A DNA stretch of 64,000 nt from Streptomyces viridiviolaceus (GTDB taxonomy: Bacteria > Actinomycetota > Actinomycetes > Streptomycetales > Streptomycetaceae), in contig NZ_BMWA01000014.1 of NCBI RefSeq assembly GCF_014650995.1, positions 124,001-188,000 on the forward strand. The letters are read 5' to 3'. Below are positions 8,959 to 19,746 of the stretch, in pieces. The notes beneath the pieces were generated by a model. The model was not told the DNA's origin. It worked only from the letters and a program-made list of their open reading frames with translations, and made no database searches. Position numbers and translations under genes: made by a program. The stretch's first letter is position 1; every line of letters begins with the position of its first letter.

Positions 8959-9987
8959 GTGCGGCCCATCACCTACGTCCGCGCGACCGACACGGCGACC
9001 GCCGTCACCGCCGTGAGCAGCGACCCCACCAGCGACTTCCTGGCCGGCGGCACCACCGAGGTCGACCTGCTCCGGCAGAACGTGATGAACCCGCGCCGGC
9101 TGGTCGACATCAACGACCTCCCGCTGACCGGCATCGTAGGCACCCCGGAAGGCGGCGTGCGGATCGGCGCACTGGCCCGGATGAGCGATGTCGCCGCCGC
9201 CCCCGTCGTACGCGAGCGATTCCCGCTGATCGCCCAGGCCCTGGAACTGGGAGCGTCACCGCAGCTGCGCAACATGGCTTCCATGGGAGGCAACCTCCTG
9301 CAGCGCGTGCGCTGTTCGTACTTCCGTGACGCGGAATCACCGTGCAACAAGCGCGAACCCGGCACCGGCTGCTCGGCCGTCGAGGGCTTCAGCCGCGGTC
9401 ATGCGGTGCTCGGCACCAGTGAGCACTGCATCGCCACCCACCCCTCCGACGTGGCCGTGGCCCTCGTCGCGCTGGACGCGCGGGTACACACCCTGGGCCC
9501 GAAAGGCGAACGGTCCTACGCCATCGACGACTTCTTCCTCCTCCCCGGTGACGCCCCCCACCGTGAGCACCCCATGGAGCACGGTGAGCTGATCACCGAG
9601 ATCGAGGTGCCCGCCACCCCCATCGCCCGGCACTCCCTCTATCTGAAGGTCCGGGACCGCGCGTCCTACGAGTTCGCGCTCGTCTCGGTGGCAGCCGCAC
9701 TCTCCGTCATGGACGGCGTGATCGCGGACGTACGGATGGCCCTGGGCGGGGTGGCCACCAAACCCTGGCGGGCCAGGCGGGCCGAGGACTTCCTGATCGG
9801 GGCGGCCACGCAGAGGAACGATTTCGCCATGGCCGCCCGTGTGGAGATGGCCGACGCCCGGCCGACCGCCATGAACGCCTTCAAGGTGGAACTCGCGCAG
9901 CGCGCCGTCGTCCGTGCCCTCGACATGCTCTGCGACGGAAACGAAACCGGGGCCGCACCCGGGTCCGGAAGCGGGAGCCCGACATGA
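8959..9987 (+). CDS. Molybdenum dehydrogenase FAD-binding subunit (YagS/CoxM family)
   Basis: A 342-residue FAD subunit. The N-terminal FAD-binding segment contains AGGTTEVDLLRQNVMNP and the central LRNMASMGGNLLQ motif that contacts the isoalloxazine. A cysteine-containing insert around CSYFRDAESPCNK is typical of the YagS branch, which carries an extra [4Fe-4S] cluster. I chose GTG 8959, eleven bases after the stop of the iron-sulphur subunit, with GGAGG just before it. The stop overlaps the ATG of the large subunit (ATGA). It completes the electron path to the external acceptor. Confidence 0.93.
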   Translation: MRPITYVRATDTATAVTAVSSDPTSDFLAGGTTEVDLLRQNVMNPRRLVDINDLPLTGIVGTPEGGVRIGALARMSDVAAAPVVRERFPLIAQALELGASPQLRNMASMGGNLLQRVRCSYFRDAESPCNKREPGTGCSAVEGFSRGHAVLGTSEHCIATHPSDVAVALVALDARVHTLGPKGERSYAIDDFFLLPGDAPHREHPMEHGELITEIEVPATPIARHSLYLKVRDRASYEFALVSVAAALSVMDGVIADVRMALGGVATKPWRARRAEDFLIGAATQRNDFAMAARVEMADARPTAMNAFKVELAQRAVVRALDMLCDGNETGAAPGSGSGSPT

Positions 9988-12220
9988 CCACGATCACCCC
10001 CTCCGCCGTCGGACAGCCGCTCGACCGCGTCGACGGCCGCCCCAAGGTCACCGGGAGCGCCCGCTACTCCGCCGAGATCCCCATCCCGGACATGGCGTAC
10101 GCGTACGTGGTCGGCTCCCGCATCGCCGCCGGACGGGTCACCGAGATCGACCCGAGTGCCGCGCTGGAGGAGGACGGCGTACTGGCGGTCCTCACGCACC
10201 GGAACCTGCCGGGAATCGCGGAGCAGCCTCCGCTCGTCCCCTCGCTCGCCGGCACGGCGGCACCTGGGCAGACGTTCTTCCCGATGCAGGACGACACCGT
10301 CCACTACGCCGGCCAGCCGATCGCGATCGTCGTGGCCGACACCTGGGAACGGGCCCAGCACGCGGGGCGGCTGCTGCGCGTGTCCTACGAGGAGACCACC
10401 CCGGTGACCACCCTCGACCAGGGCCGGGACCGGGCCTACGAACCCGCGAGAATCTTCGGCGGCTGGATACCGGGGCACATGGAGCGCGGAGACGTGGAGG
10501 CCGGACTGAGGGAAGCGGACGTCCGGGTGGAAGGGACGTACACCTACGCGGCCAACAACCACAATCCGATCGAGCCGTCCTCCACCACGGCCCAGTGGGA
10601 CGGAGACGACCTGCTGCTGTACGACGGCACCCAGGGCGTCAACGCCACACAGATGACCGTCTCCCGGCTGCTCGGCGTCCCGATGTCGCAGATCCGGGTC
10701 ATCGCCCACTACGTCGGCGGCAGCTTCGGCTGCAAGGCGATGGTCCACGCCCACTCCTCGCTCGCCGCCATGGCGGCCCGCGAGACCGGCAGGCCCGTCA
10801 AACTCGCGCTCACCCGCGAGCAGATGTTCACCTCCGTCGGCCACCGCGAGGAGCAGGAGCAGCACGTGACCCTCGGCGCGACGCGCGAGGGCCTGCTCAC
10901 CGCCGTCCGGCACCACAAACTCTCCCCGACCTCCCACTTCGACGACTGGGCCGAACCCTCCGTCGGCACCTCGTCGCAGATCTACGCCTGCCCCAACTAC
11001 GAGGGTTCCTACCGGTTGTTCCGGGCCAACACCATGACCCCCACGTTCATGAGGGCACCGGGCGAGGCCAGCGGCATGCACGCCCTCGAGTGCTCCATGG
11101 ACGAACTCGCCCACGCCCTCGGCCTGGACCCCATCGAGCTGAGGTTGCGCAACCACACGGACGTCGACGCCATGTCGGGCTTCCCCTGGTCCAGCAGCGG
11201 GCTGCGGGAGTGCTACGAGCGCGGCGCCCGGCGCTTCGGCTGGGCCGGGCGGGACCCACGTCCGGGCACGCGCCGTGAGGGCAACTGGCTGATCGGCACC
11301 GGCATGGCCACCGCCAGTTACCCGGTCGCCCCGCTCGCCAACCCGCAGCGCGCCCGCGCGCGGATCTACGCCGACGGGACCGCGGTCGTCCAGGCCGCCA
11401 CCCCCGACTTCGGCACCGGCGTCGCCACGGTGATGACGCAGGTGGCCGCGGACGCTCTCGGCATGCGAGTGGACCGCTGCCGCTTCGAGAACGGAGACAC
11501 CGACCTGCCCAACATCGCCCCGCGGTGGGCTCCGCGGGCTCCGGCATGATCAGCGCGGCGGTGCACAACACCGCCACCGCTCTGCGGCGGCAGCTCATCG
11601 ACAGGGCCGTCGGGGACCCCGGTTCCCCGCTGCACGGCGCGGACCCGGCCGACGTCGTCGTACATGACGGCGTCATGACGGCCGGAACGGCGTCCGAGGC
11701 GTACACCGATCTGCTGCGGCGCAACTTCCTGCCGGACGCCGAGGCTTCGGGCCAGTGGGACCCGCCGGCCCACGACATCCCCTACGGGACGATGACCTTC
11801 GGCGCCCAGTTCGCCGAGGTCGCCGTGGATGCGGAACTGGGCGTGGTCCGGGTACGGCGCATGACCGGTGCCTTCGCACCCGGCCGGGTGCTCAACGCCA
11901 AGACCGCCCGCAGCCAGCTGATGGGCGGCATGCTGTGGGGCCTGGGCCAGGCGCTCCTCGAAGCCAACCACATGGATCCGGACACCGGACGCTGGGTCAG
12001 CTCGGGCCTCGGCGAGTACCTCGTCGCCGTCAACGCGGACGCTCCGGACGTGGACGTCGAGCTCATCGAGGTCGAGGACGGCATCGTCAACCCCTTGGGC
12101 GTGAAGGGGGTCGGCGAGATCGGCCAGGTGGGCGTGGCGGCCGCGATCGCCAACGCCGTTCATCACGCCACCGGGCGCCGGGTCCGCAAGCTGCCGATCA
12201 CGATCGAGGACCTGCTCTGA
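9984..12220 (+). pseudogene. Molybdopterin-binding large subunit of aldehyde/xanthine dehydrogenase, frameshifted
   Basis: Two adjacent frames together encode a full YagR/XdhA-type large subunit. The first (9984-11549) covers the N-terminal (a/b hammerhead) domain and most of the molybdopterin domain (VGGSFGCKAM, TFMRAPGEASGMHALE). It leaves frame after FENGDTDLPNIAP. The second frame (to 12220) continues with GSAGSGMISAAVHNTATAL and ends with the active-site glutamate motif GVKGVGEIGQVG. Inserting one G at about 11521 gives NIAPAVGSAGSG and a normal 745-residue protein. So either the enzyme is dead by a one-base deletion or the base is missing from the assembly. Without repair the catalytic glutamate is lost. 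Confidence 0.88.
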
Positions 12221-12265
12221 CCGAAGGTCCGGGCGAGCCGCGCAGCGGCGCCGGGGACACCGTGC

Positions 12266-13336
12266 CTACTCGAGACGCCCGAGGCTGGGCCGTTCGGGCA
12301 TGGCGAGGTGCGCGAGGTCTCCCGGTGGAGGGGTCGTGACGGGCCAGAGCGGGGCGGGGGTGCCGTCCGCGATGGCGGCGGGCGCGTCGGTGAGGTTCAT
12401 GCGTTCGCGCAGCCGGCCGTAGAAGTCCATCGGGCCCAGGCGCACGGCGCGGAGTCTGCGGGGTGCGGCGTACACCCCGATCCAGTCGCCCGGATAGAGG
12501 ACGCCGCGGACTTGGCCGTCGATGCTGACGGCGGCTTGGCCCGAGCGTTCCAGGATGCGCAGTCCGACGGGTTCGTCGGGGGCGGCCACGACGGAGCGGT
12601 TGAACGTCATGTGGGGTGCAACCGGTGTGAAGATCACGGCGTCGGCTCTCGGCGAGACCACGGGTCCGCCGGCCGCGAAGCTGTAGGCGGTCGAACCGGT
12701 GGGCGTGGCGACCAGCAGGGCGTCGGCGGAGTAGGAGGCCAGCAGGCGGCCGGCGAGGTAGACACCGACCGACACCTGCCGGTCCCTGACCAGCTTTTCC
12801 AGCACCACGTCGTTCAGCGCCGACACGTCCAGGGCGATGCCCCATTCGCCGCCGGCCTCACACTCGGGGCGCACGCGCGGCGGCGGCAGGAGAGGTCCTC
12901 GCCCGTAGCGCATGAGCGCCTCCATGTCCGAGGGCACGACCAGGCGACGCGAGGCGCGCATGTTGAGCAGCATGCGCTGCTCGACCTCGAGCCGGCCCTC
13001 GCCCACGGCGTCCAGCGCCGAGCGCACTTCCGCGGCCGGGACCTCCGTCAGGAAGCCCACCCGGCCGAGATCCACCCCGAGGACCAGGGCGTCGACGGCG
13101 GAGGCGAGCCGGGCACCGCGCAGGAACGTGCCGTCACCGCCGAGGGTGACGATGAGGTCGGGGTCGCCCGCCTCGGCCATCTCCTGACGGGCGCTGTGCC
13201 GTCCGCCCTCGTTCCACACGTCGATGTCCCGGCACGGAACGGAGTGTGCGGCACACCAGGACCTGACGACGTGTGCGGCCTCCGCTGCCTCCGGACGCCC
13301 GCCGTGCACCACCAGGCCGATGCGACTCACCGACAC
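12266..13336 (-). CDS. nadK: NAD kinase
   Basis: Phosphorylates NAD to NADP in the cytoplasm. The 356-residue protein has the diagnostic LGGDGTF motif near residue 68, the GVDLGRVGFLTE motif that follows it, and the NAD-binding region DALLVATPTGSTAYSFAAGGP. GTG 13336 sits 5 nt after GGAGG, which fixes the start well inside a longer open frame. Streptomycetes usually have more than one NAD kinase; this copy has an extended C-terminus and is not next to the usual recN/hemolysin-type neighbours, so it is probably the accessory paralogue (inference). It faces the dehydrogenase operon tail to tail. Confidence 0.92.
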   Translation of the reverse strand: MSVSRIGLVVHGGRPEAAEAAHVVRSWCAAHSVPCRDIDVWNEGGRHSARQEMAEAGDPDLIVTLGGDGTFLRGARLASAVDALVLGVDLGRVGFLTEVPAAEVRSALDAVGEGRLEVEQRMLLNMRASRRLVVPSDMEALMRYGRGPLLPPPRVRPECEAGGEWGIALDVSALNDVVLEKLVRDRQVSVGVYLAGRLLASYSADALLVATPTGSTAYSFAAGGPVVSPRADAVIFTPVAPHMTFNRSVVAAPDEPVGLRILERSGQAAVSIDGQVRGVLYPGDWIGVYAAPRRLRAVRLGPMDFYGRLRERMNLTDAPAAIADGTPAPLWPVTTPPPGDLAHLAMPERPSLGRLE

Positions 13337-13684
13337 GACTGCCTCCGAAGAACTCCGTCCGGCGCCCCCGTCCGTGGGGGCGGACACCGGGGGTGAACCG
13401 ACGTGTGCCATCCTCGCCACGCCCCGGCCGGCGTTCCCGCCCGCCACGCCGCCGGCGCACGACCTCCGCCTTTTCGGGCGCTCCGGTCCTCCCTTCCCAT
13501 GAGTGCCCCCTGAGCGTCACGACGCCGTGGCAGAGGGCGGGCGCCGCCGCGTAGGGCCGTCCGGGCGGGGCCCGGCGTCGTGTCCTCGTGGCCCGACGCC
13601 GGAATGCCTCGACAATGGACACCGGGGGCGGTGAGGACCGTGTCCGAGGCGTCGGGGGGGGGAGCGCCGAGCTGAGGAGTTGAC

Positions 13685-15790
13685 GTGCCCGAGCGGCCAT
13701 CGTTCGCCGGCTCCGTGAAGGCCGTGCGGCGCGCCGTCCGCGTGGCCCTGGCGGCGGCCGCGGGTTTCTACCCGGCGGTCCACCTGCTGGACCTTCCCTC
13801 CGCCGCGGTGTACGCCCTGTTCGCCCCCATCGCCCTCGGCATCCTCTCGCCGCTGTCCGGATCCCCACGTCGCCGCGCCGGCACCGTCCTGTCCGCACTG
13901 CCCGCCGCCGCGGCGCTGACCGCGCTCGGCACCGTCCTCGCCGCGGCCACCGCACCCGCCGTCGCCGGGATGCTCCTGGTCGGCTTCGTGCTGACCTTCG
14001 GCGCGGCCGTGGGACCGAGGATCGCGGGAGTGGCGCCCGGGCTCCAGTTGTTCTACATCCTGGCCTGCTTTCCTCCCTACGCGCCCGACACTCTGCCCCA
14101 GCGTCTCACCGGCCTGGTCGCCGGCTGCGTACTGCTGTCCCTGTGCGAGCTGCTGGTGCTGCCGGAGCCCCGGCCGCCGGCCTACCGCGACCGGGTCGCC
14201 GACGCTCTGGACCTCGCCGCACGCTCCTCCTCCGCGTCGGCCGGCGTCGCCGGCCCCCCGAGCGACCTGCCCCAGCGGCTGCGCGCCGCCGGCCAGGGTC
14301 TCCGGTTCTCCCTGCAGGCACCGGGCACCGCACCGACCGGGGCAGGACGTACGGACCGGGCCATGACCCAGGCCGCGGCCTCCACACGGCGTCTGTTGGA
14401 CCAGTTGGCCGCCCTCTGCGCACACACCGAGCCACCCGGCCGGGACCTGCCCTCGCAGGCTCTCCTGCGGGGCATCGCCACCTCCTGTACGGAGGCGGCA
14501 GAGGCCCTGCGCGGCGCGCGCCGCCCCACGGGACCCGGGCTGCTGCTGGAGATGACCGCGGAGTTCCTGGCGCTGCGCGGGCGAGGGACGGCGGAGGGCA
14601 CGGCGCCCGGCCACCACGTGCTGCGCACACGGTCGGCGGTACTGGCCGCAGCCGCGTCGGCCATGACGGCGTCCGCCGCCGTCGCCGTGGCCCGCGGTGG
14701 CGCACGGTGGGTGCCGGGACTGCCCCGGGACCAGTTCTGGTACGCCGAACCGTCGCCGGCCCGGCTCTGGCTGGTGCGGCTGTCCGGCAACCTCACCCTG
14801 CGTTCCGTGGTCCTGCAGAACGCCGTGCGGACCGCGCTCGGTCTCGCGGTCGCCCGCCTGGTGGCCGGCTCGCTGGACCTGGCGCACGGGTTCTGGGTGC
14901 TCCTGGCGGTCCTGACCCTGGGCCGCACCACAGCCGTCGCCACCTGGACGGTCGTCCGCTCGGCGGCGGTGGGCACGCTGGCGGGCGCGGTGGCGGCCGG
15001 TCTGCTGCTCACCGGGGCCGGTGACGCCACCGACGTCTACGCGTACCTGCTCGTGCCGCTGATGGTGGTGGCGTTCACCGTCGGACCGCTGGGTGGTCCG
15101 GCCTGGGCACAGGGGACGTTCACGCTCGTCGTCTCCACCGCGTTCGCCCAGCTCGCCCCCGAGTCCTGGCGGCTCGCCGAGGTCCGCGTGATCGACGTGC
15201 TGACCGGCAGCGCCATCGGTCTGCTGTGCGGCCTGCTGGCCTGGCCCGCGGGTGCCCGGGCCGAGGTCCGCAGGAGCATCGCCGAACTGCTGCGGGCCGT
15301 GGCCCCCCTCATCCCGCTCACCGTCGCCGCCGCTCTGGCCCCCGAGGACCCCGAACTGAGGCACCGGGTGGGGGAGAAGAGCGTGTGGCTGATCAGGCAC
15401 CGGCTGCGTATCGCAGAGGCGGCGTACGCGCAGTTCCGCATGGAGCCCTCCCCGAGGCGCGGCGGGGGCTCCCGGGACTGGCTGGCCGCGCTGAACTGCG
15501 CCGTCCACGTGCTCGTCGGCGCACACTGGCTGCCCCAGGAACGCACGCCGTACGCGGTACCGCAGGAAGCGTTGCGATGGGCCCGGGATGCTGCGGAGCG
15601 CCTGGCGGCCACCACGGCGGACGTGGCGGACTTCCCGCCGGACGGTGCACAGGCCCACGCCGCGCCCCTGCCGGCCGCCACCGCGTCCGCCGTCCCGGCC
15701 GAGACCCTGCCCTACCTGGTCGACGTGGAGGTCTGGTTCCGCACCGTCGCCGCGGACCTGACGGCAGCGGGGGCGCCTCCGCCACGGTGA
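13685..15790 (+). CDS. FUSC family membrane protein (aromatic acid exporter-like)
   Basis: A 701-residue protein with two blocks of membrane helices (about 20-160 and 360-520), each followed by a soluble region, the duplicated layout of the FUSC/YccS/AaeB family. The second block contains the conserved FWVLLAVLTLGR stretch seen in FUSC domains. The family exports aromatic acids or other small acids, though most members are untested. GTG 13685 follows GAGGAG at 5 nt. A short inverted repeat (TGACGGT-CAC-ACCGTCA, 15788-15804) covers the stop codon. Confidence 0.85.
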   Translation: MPERPSFAGSVKAVRRAVRVALAAAAGFYPAVHLLDLPSAAVYALFAPIALGILSPLSGSPRRRAGTVLSALPAAAALTALGTVLAAATAPAVAGMLLVGFVLTFGAAVGPRIAGVAPGLQLFYILACFPPYAPDTLPQRLTGLVAGCVLLSLCELLVLPEPRPPAYRDRVADALDLAARSSSASAGVAGPPSDLPQRLRAAGQGLRFSLQAPGTAPTGAGRTDRAMTQAAASTRRLLDQLAALCAHTEPPGRDLPSQALLRGIATSCTEAAEALRGARRPTGPGLLLEMTAEFLALRGRGTAEGTAPGHHVLRTRSAVLAAAASAMTASAAVAVARGGARWVPGLPRDQFWYAEPSPARLWLVRLSGNLTLRSVVLQNAVRTALGLAVARLVAGSLDLAHGFWVLLAVLTLGRTTAVATWTVVRSAAVGTLAGAVAAGLLLTGAGDATDVYAYLLVPLMVVAFTVGPLGGPAWAQGTFTLVVSTAFAQLAPESWRLAEVRVIDVLTGSAIGLLCGLLAWPAGARAEVRRSIAELLRAVAPLIPLTVAAALAPEDPELRHRVGEKSVWLIRHRLRIAEAAYAQFRMEPSPRRGGGSRDWLAALNCAVHVLVGAHWLPQERTPYAVPQEALRWARDAAERLAATTADVADFPPDGAQAHAAPLPAATASAVPAETLPYLVDVEVWFRTVAADLTAAGAPPPR

Positions 15791-15919
15791 CGGTCACACC
15801 GTCAGACCCTGGCGGGCGCAGCTCGACGGGTTGCGGAGGTGTGGTGCCGCGGACTGCTGTCCGTACGCTGTCCCTTTCCTGCCGCGACACCACCGGCCGA
15901 CCGGGGTTCACTTCATTGC

Positions 15920-16726
15920 ATGAGCGATGGCAGGAACGCAACCGGCCGGCGCAGGCACACGCAACGGTGGCGTGTGGCCCACCGGTGGCGGGCCGCGTCC
16001 CGTCGCCTCGAGGAGAGCGGGGCGGGCCGGCTGTGGGACCGGCTCTCGGCGGTCGACTTCTTCGGGCACTCCTTCCAGCTGGCTTCGCTCGCGTTCCTGT
16101 GCTTCTTCCCGTTCCTGATCATCATCACCGCGGCGGCGGGCCGTGATGCGGCCGAGGTCGTCGCCGGCTGGCTGGGGCTGGACCAGCAGGCGGCGCGGGC
16201 CGTGGCATCACTGTTCGCCCCCGCGACAAGCTCGTACAGCCTCACAGTGACCAGCGTCGTCCTGCTCCTGCTCGGAGCCATGGCCGTGGCCGGCACCCTC
16301 CAGAGCTGGTACCGGATCTTGTTCGACGTCCGCGAAGGCGGCTGGCGGAAGACCGCGGCCCGGCTCGTCTGGCTCGCCGGACTGCTCGCCTACGCCGCCG
16401 CGCAGGCCGCGTTCGGCAGGGTGCTCGATGGGTGGCTGCTGCTCGGCCTGACCGGCTTCCTCTGGGCGGTCGTCTTCTGGTGGGCGAGCATGTACGTACT
16501 GCTCGCCGGAGCGGTGGCGTGGCGCGCCCTCTTCCCTCCAGCCCTGGTCACCAGCGTGTGCTGGACCGGCCTCGGGCTGTTCTCCGCACGCTACTTCTCC
16601 GCAGCGATCGTGGAGAACGAACAGACGTACGGCCCCGTCGGCGTCGTGATGGTCATCCTGTCGTGGCTGGTGGCGGTCGGAGTGGTCATCCACCTGGGGG
16701 CCGTCGTGGGCCGTGCGATGCACTGA
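15920..16726 (+). CDS. YihY/BrkB family membrane protein
   Basis: About 268 residues with six predicted helices. Family features are the N-terminal amphipathic part, FLCFFPFLIIITAA, the central GTLQSWYRILF, and the C-terminal QTYGPVGVVMVILSWL motif. The role of BrkB/YihY proteins is unsettled (once called ribonuclease BN in error; now viewed as envelope transport or flippase-like proteins). The start is uncertain: ATG 15920 has no clear ribosome site, and an in-frame GTG at 15839 is possible. It is the first of two BrkB proteins in the window. Confidence 0.8.
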   Translation: MSDGRNATGRRRHTQRWRVAHRWRAASRRLEESGAGRLWDRLSAVDFFGHSFQLASLAFLCFFPFLIIITAAAGRDAAEVVAGWLGLDQQAARAVASLFAPATSSYSLTVTSVVLLLLGAMAVAGTLQSWYRILFDVREGGWRKTAARLVWLAGLLAYAAAQAAFGRVLDGWLLLGLTGFLWAVVFWWASMYVLLAGAVAWRALFPPALVTSVCWTGLGLFSARYFSAAIVENEQTYGPVGVVMVILSWLVAVGVVIHLGAVVGRAMH

Positions 16727-16874
16727 GCCGACCGACCACACACGGCACGCCTGCCAAGGACGGGCCGGGCGGGCCGCGACAGCGGCGACCGGGGACCGGT
16801 GCGCGCGCGCCGGGGCGGGAACGCTGCGATCCTGGGGGAGGAGTACCGCCATGACGCAACCCTGAAGAACAGGG

Positions 16875-19565
16875 GTGGTGAGCGCCGTGGTCGAGGCCTA
16901 CGGGAATGCTCAAGGACCGACCGTTCCTGCTATTTCGGGGGTTCCGTGCGCCGACCCCCTGGGAGACCCGTTTCTGCGCACGCGGTTCGCTCTGCCTTCG
17001 AGGCCCGCCACGTTCCTCAGACGCCGGCGGCTCGTCGACCACCTCGACCAGGCTCTGCGGACACCGCTGACACTCGTCAACGGTGTGGCCGGGGCCGGCA
17101 AGACCCTGCTGGCCGCCGACTGGGCCGCCGGACTGCGGCAGCCGGTCGCCTGGCTCACCGTGGAGGCGGGTGACCGGCGTCCCGGTGTCTTCTGGGCCTA
17201 CGTCCTCCAGGCCCTGCGCGCCTGCGGCACCGGGGCAGTCGGGTCCCCGGTGGACGCGGCCGGCGTGGACCGCAGACTGCTGGCGGCGCTCGCCACCGAG
17301 CTGAACGATCGCGACCGGCCCGTCGTCCTCGTGCTCGACGAGTACGACCGCGTGACCGCTCCGGAGGTCGCGGAGCAGCTGGAGTACGTGCTGCACCACG
17401 CCGGGCAAGGCCTGCACCTCGTCCTCGTCACCCGCACCGAACCGCTGCTCCCGCTGCACCGCTACCGGGCCGCCGGCGAGCTGACGGAGATCCGCGCCGC
17501 CGAGCTGGCCTTCACCCCCGACGAGGCCGTCGAACTGCTGGAGCTGCACGGTCTGAGTCTGTCGGTTCCCGCGGCGCGCGCCCTCGTGGACCGCACCCGG
17601 GGCTGGGCCGCCGGCCTGCGCCTGTCCGCGCTGGCCGCTCGCGAGAGCGCCGACCCGGAGGTGTACCTGAAGGAGTTCGAGGCGGACCGCAGCACGGTCG
17701 CGGACTTCCTCCTGGCCGAGGTCCTCAAGGAACAGACGGAGGAAACACAGGACCTCCTCCTGCGCGTCAGCGTCCTGGAGCGTTTCTGTCCCGATCTGGC
17801 CAACGCACTGACCCACCGGTCCGATGCCCATCCGATTCTCGCCGGGCTGCACCGCGACAACACGTTCGTCGAGCACCTCGGGCACTCGTGGTACCAGCTC
17901 CACCCGTTGTTCGGGGAAATCCTCCGGGCCCACCTGCGCGAGCGGCTGCCCGGCCTGGAGCCGGAACTCCACCGGCGGGCCGCGCGGTGGCTGCGTCGTT
18001 CCGGCTTCCTGCCCGAAACACTCGTCCACGGCGCCGCCGCCGGTGACTGGGACTGCGCTGCGGGCGCGCTGGTCGACGACCTGGCGATCGGCCAGCTCTT
18101 CACCGGGCTGCGCTCGGCCGACCTGGCCCAGTTGTTCTCCCGCATGGGCTCCGAGGCACGGAGCCCCGCGACGGACCTCGTGCGCGCGGCCCGCGCCCTG
18201 TCCCGGCATGACCTCGATCATGGTCTGTCCCGCCTGCGCCGTGCGGAGGAGCGTCTGGCCGACGACGCTCCCGACCTGGCGGCCGCCCGGCTGAGCTGTG
18301 CACTGCTGGAGGCGCTGGCCGCCCGTCTGACCGGGTGTCCCCCACGGGCCGAGAGGGCCGCCGAAGCGGCCGATGGGCTGAGGCAGCACGTCGAGGCACA
18401 CCTCCTGGACGAGCATCCCGAACTCACCGCTCTTCTGCTGACCCACCTGGGCTCGGTGCGCCTGTGGGCCGGGCGTTTCGAGGACGCGCGTGCCGCCCTG
18501 ACCACCGTGGTCGACACCCCGGCCGGATCCTGCACGGCGCTGCCCCGGGAGGAGTCACTGGGACACCTGGCCCTGCTCGACTATCTGAACGGCTGGCTCG
18601 GCCGTGCCGAGCGCAAGGCTCTGGCGGCGGTGTCCGAGGCGGAGCGGGCCGGTTCGCCCCAGCCGTCCGGCTCCGGGATCGGACGGCTGGTCCTGGCCGC
18701 GGTGGCCGTCGACCGTCACGAACTGGGCCGGGCACAGGCCCTCCTCGACGAGACGGCCCGGTTCCCACCGGGCAGGCCCGATCCGGTGCCGGCGGCGGGG
18801 CGAGCCCTCGCCACGGCTCGTCTGCTGCTGGTCAGGGGCAGGGCACGGGCCGCCGTCGAGGCGGCGGGCCCGGCCGTGTCCGCCGCGGTGGCCTCACCCT
18901 GGGCGGCAGGCCACGAGGCGCTCGTCGCATCCGCCGCCCACCTGGCCGAAGGACGGCCGGACGAAGCCGCCCAGGTGCTCCAGGACGTGTCCGGCGACCA
19001 GCCGGCGTGTGCCGTGGAGGCCGCGGCGATCCAGCTCGCCGCAGGGCACCCCAGGGAGGCGGTCGACCTGCTCGACAGCATCCGTAACGAGGGCCGGAAC
19101 GGACCGGCGGTGACCGTGAGGGCGGCGCTGGTGAGGGCTCAGGTCGCGGAGGACGCGGGTGACGCCGTCGCCGCCCGCAGGCTGGTCGCGCAGGCCCTCC
19201 TCGACGCCCGGCGCGAGCGTCTGCGGCGTCCGTTCCTGGATGCCGGAGGGTGGATCCGGCCTCTCCTGGCCACCCCGGCACTGCACGAGCTGGCAGCGGG
19301 CTGGCTCACGCCCGGCCCGCCGCGACGCGATGATCGCACCGTGCCGGAATCTCTGCCCCCACTGCTCGTCGCGGTGGAGCTGAGCGGACGCGAGCACGAC
19401 GTCCTGGAGCGGCTGGCCCGGTTGATGTCGACAGAAGAGATCGCCGCCGACCTCTACGTGTCGGTGAACACGGTGAAGACCCACCTCAAGAGCGTGTACC
19501 GGAAACTGGCGGTGAACCGGCGCAGCGACGCGGTGCGCCGCGCGCGCGACCTGCGACTGCTGTGA
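16875..19565 (+). CDS. LuxR family ATPase transcriptional regulator (LAL/MalT type)
   Basis: An 896-residue large ATP-binding LuxR regulator. The Walker A motif GVAGAGKT lies at 70-77 and a Walker B-like VVLVLDEYDRV near 153-160. A long helical-repeat middle region follows, with a LuxR helix-turn-helix at the C-terminus (LSGREHDVLERLARLMSTEEIAADLYVS is its start, then TVKTHLKSVYRKLAV). Such proteins bind an inducer and ATP, oligomerise and activate promoters. GTG 16875 gives the full frame. It lies in front of the MFS pump and small membrane genes on the same strand, which are plausible targets (inference). Confidence 0.9.
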   Translation: MVSAVVEAYGNAQGPTVPAISGVPCADPLGDPFLRTRFALPSRPATFLRRRRLVDHLDQALRTPLTLVNGVAGAGKTLLAADWAAGLRQPVAWLTVEAGDRRPGVFWAYVLQALRACGTGAVGSPVDAAGVDRRLLAALATELNDRDRPVVLVLDEYDRVTAPEVAEQLEYVLHHAGQGLHLVLVTRTEPLLPLHRYRAAGELTEIRAAELAFTPDEAVELLELHGLSLSVPAARALVDRTRGWAAGLRLSALAARESADPEVYLKEFEADRSTVADFLLAEVLKEQTEETQDLLLRVSVLERFCPDLANALTHRSDAHPILAGLHRDNTFVEHLGHSWYQLHPLFGEILRAHLRERLPGLEPELHRRAARWLRRSGFLPETLVHGAAAGDWDCAAGALVDDLAIGQLFTGLRSADLAQLFSRMGSEARSPATDLVRAARALSRHDLDHGLSRLRRAEERLADDAPDLAAARLSCALLEALAARLTGCPPRAERAAEAADGLRQHVEAHLLDEHPELTALLLTHLGSVRLWAGRFEDARAALTTVVDTPAGSCTALPREESLGHLALLDYLNGWLGRAERKALAAVSEAERAGSPQPSGSGIGRLVLAAVAVDRHELGRAQALLDETARFPPGRPDPVPAAGRALATARLLLVRGRARAAVEAAGPAVSAAVASPWAAGHEALVASAAHLAEGRPDEAAQVLQDVSGDQPACAVEAAAIQLAAGHPREAVDLLDSIRNEGRNGPAVTVRAALVRAQVAEDAGDAVAARRLVAQALLDARRERLRRPFLDAGGWIRPLLATPALHELAAGWLTPGPPRRDDRTVPESLPPLLVAVELSGREHDVLERLARLMSTEEIAADLYVSVNTVKTHLKSVYRKLAVNRRSDAVRRARDLRLL

Positions 19566-19746
19566 ACGTCCCCTGGCCGGAGGGTCGGTGCCCGCCCTCC
19601 CCATCTGCGTGACATCGCCGGGGCGCGGGCCTTCCCCCGCGGCGGGTGAGGCACGGGCGGTCCGCCTCGGATGCGATGGGAGGAGGCGGGAGGCGCGCGC
19701 CGGCCGACTCCGCCGGCGTACCGGCCGACTCGGCGAGGTGGACAGC

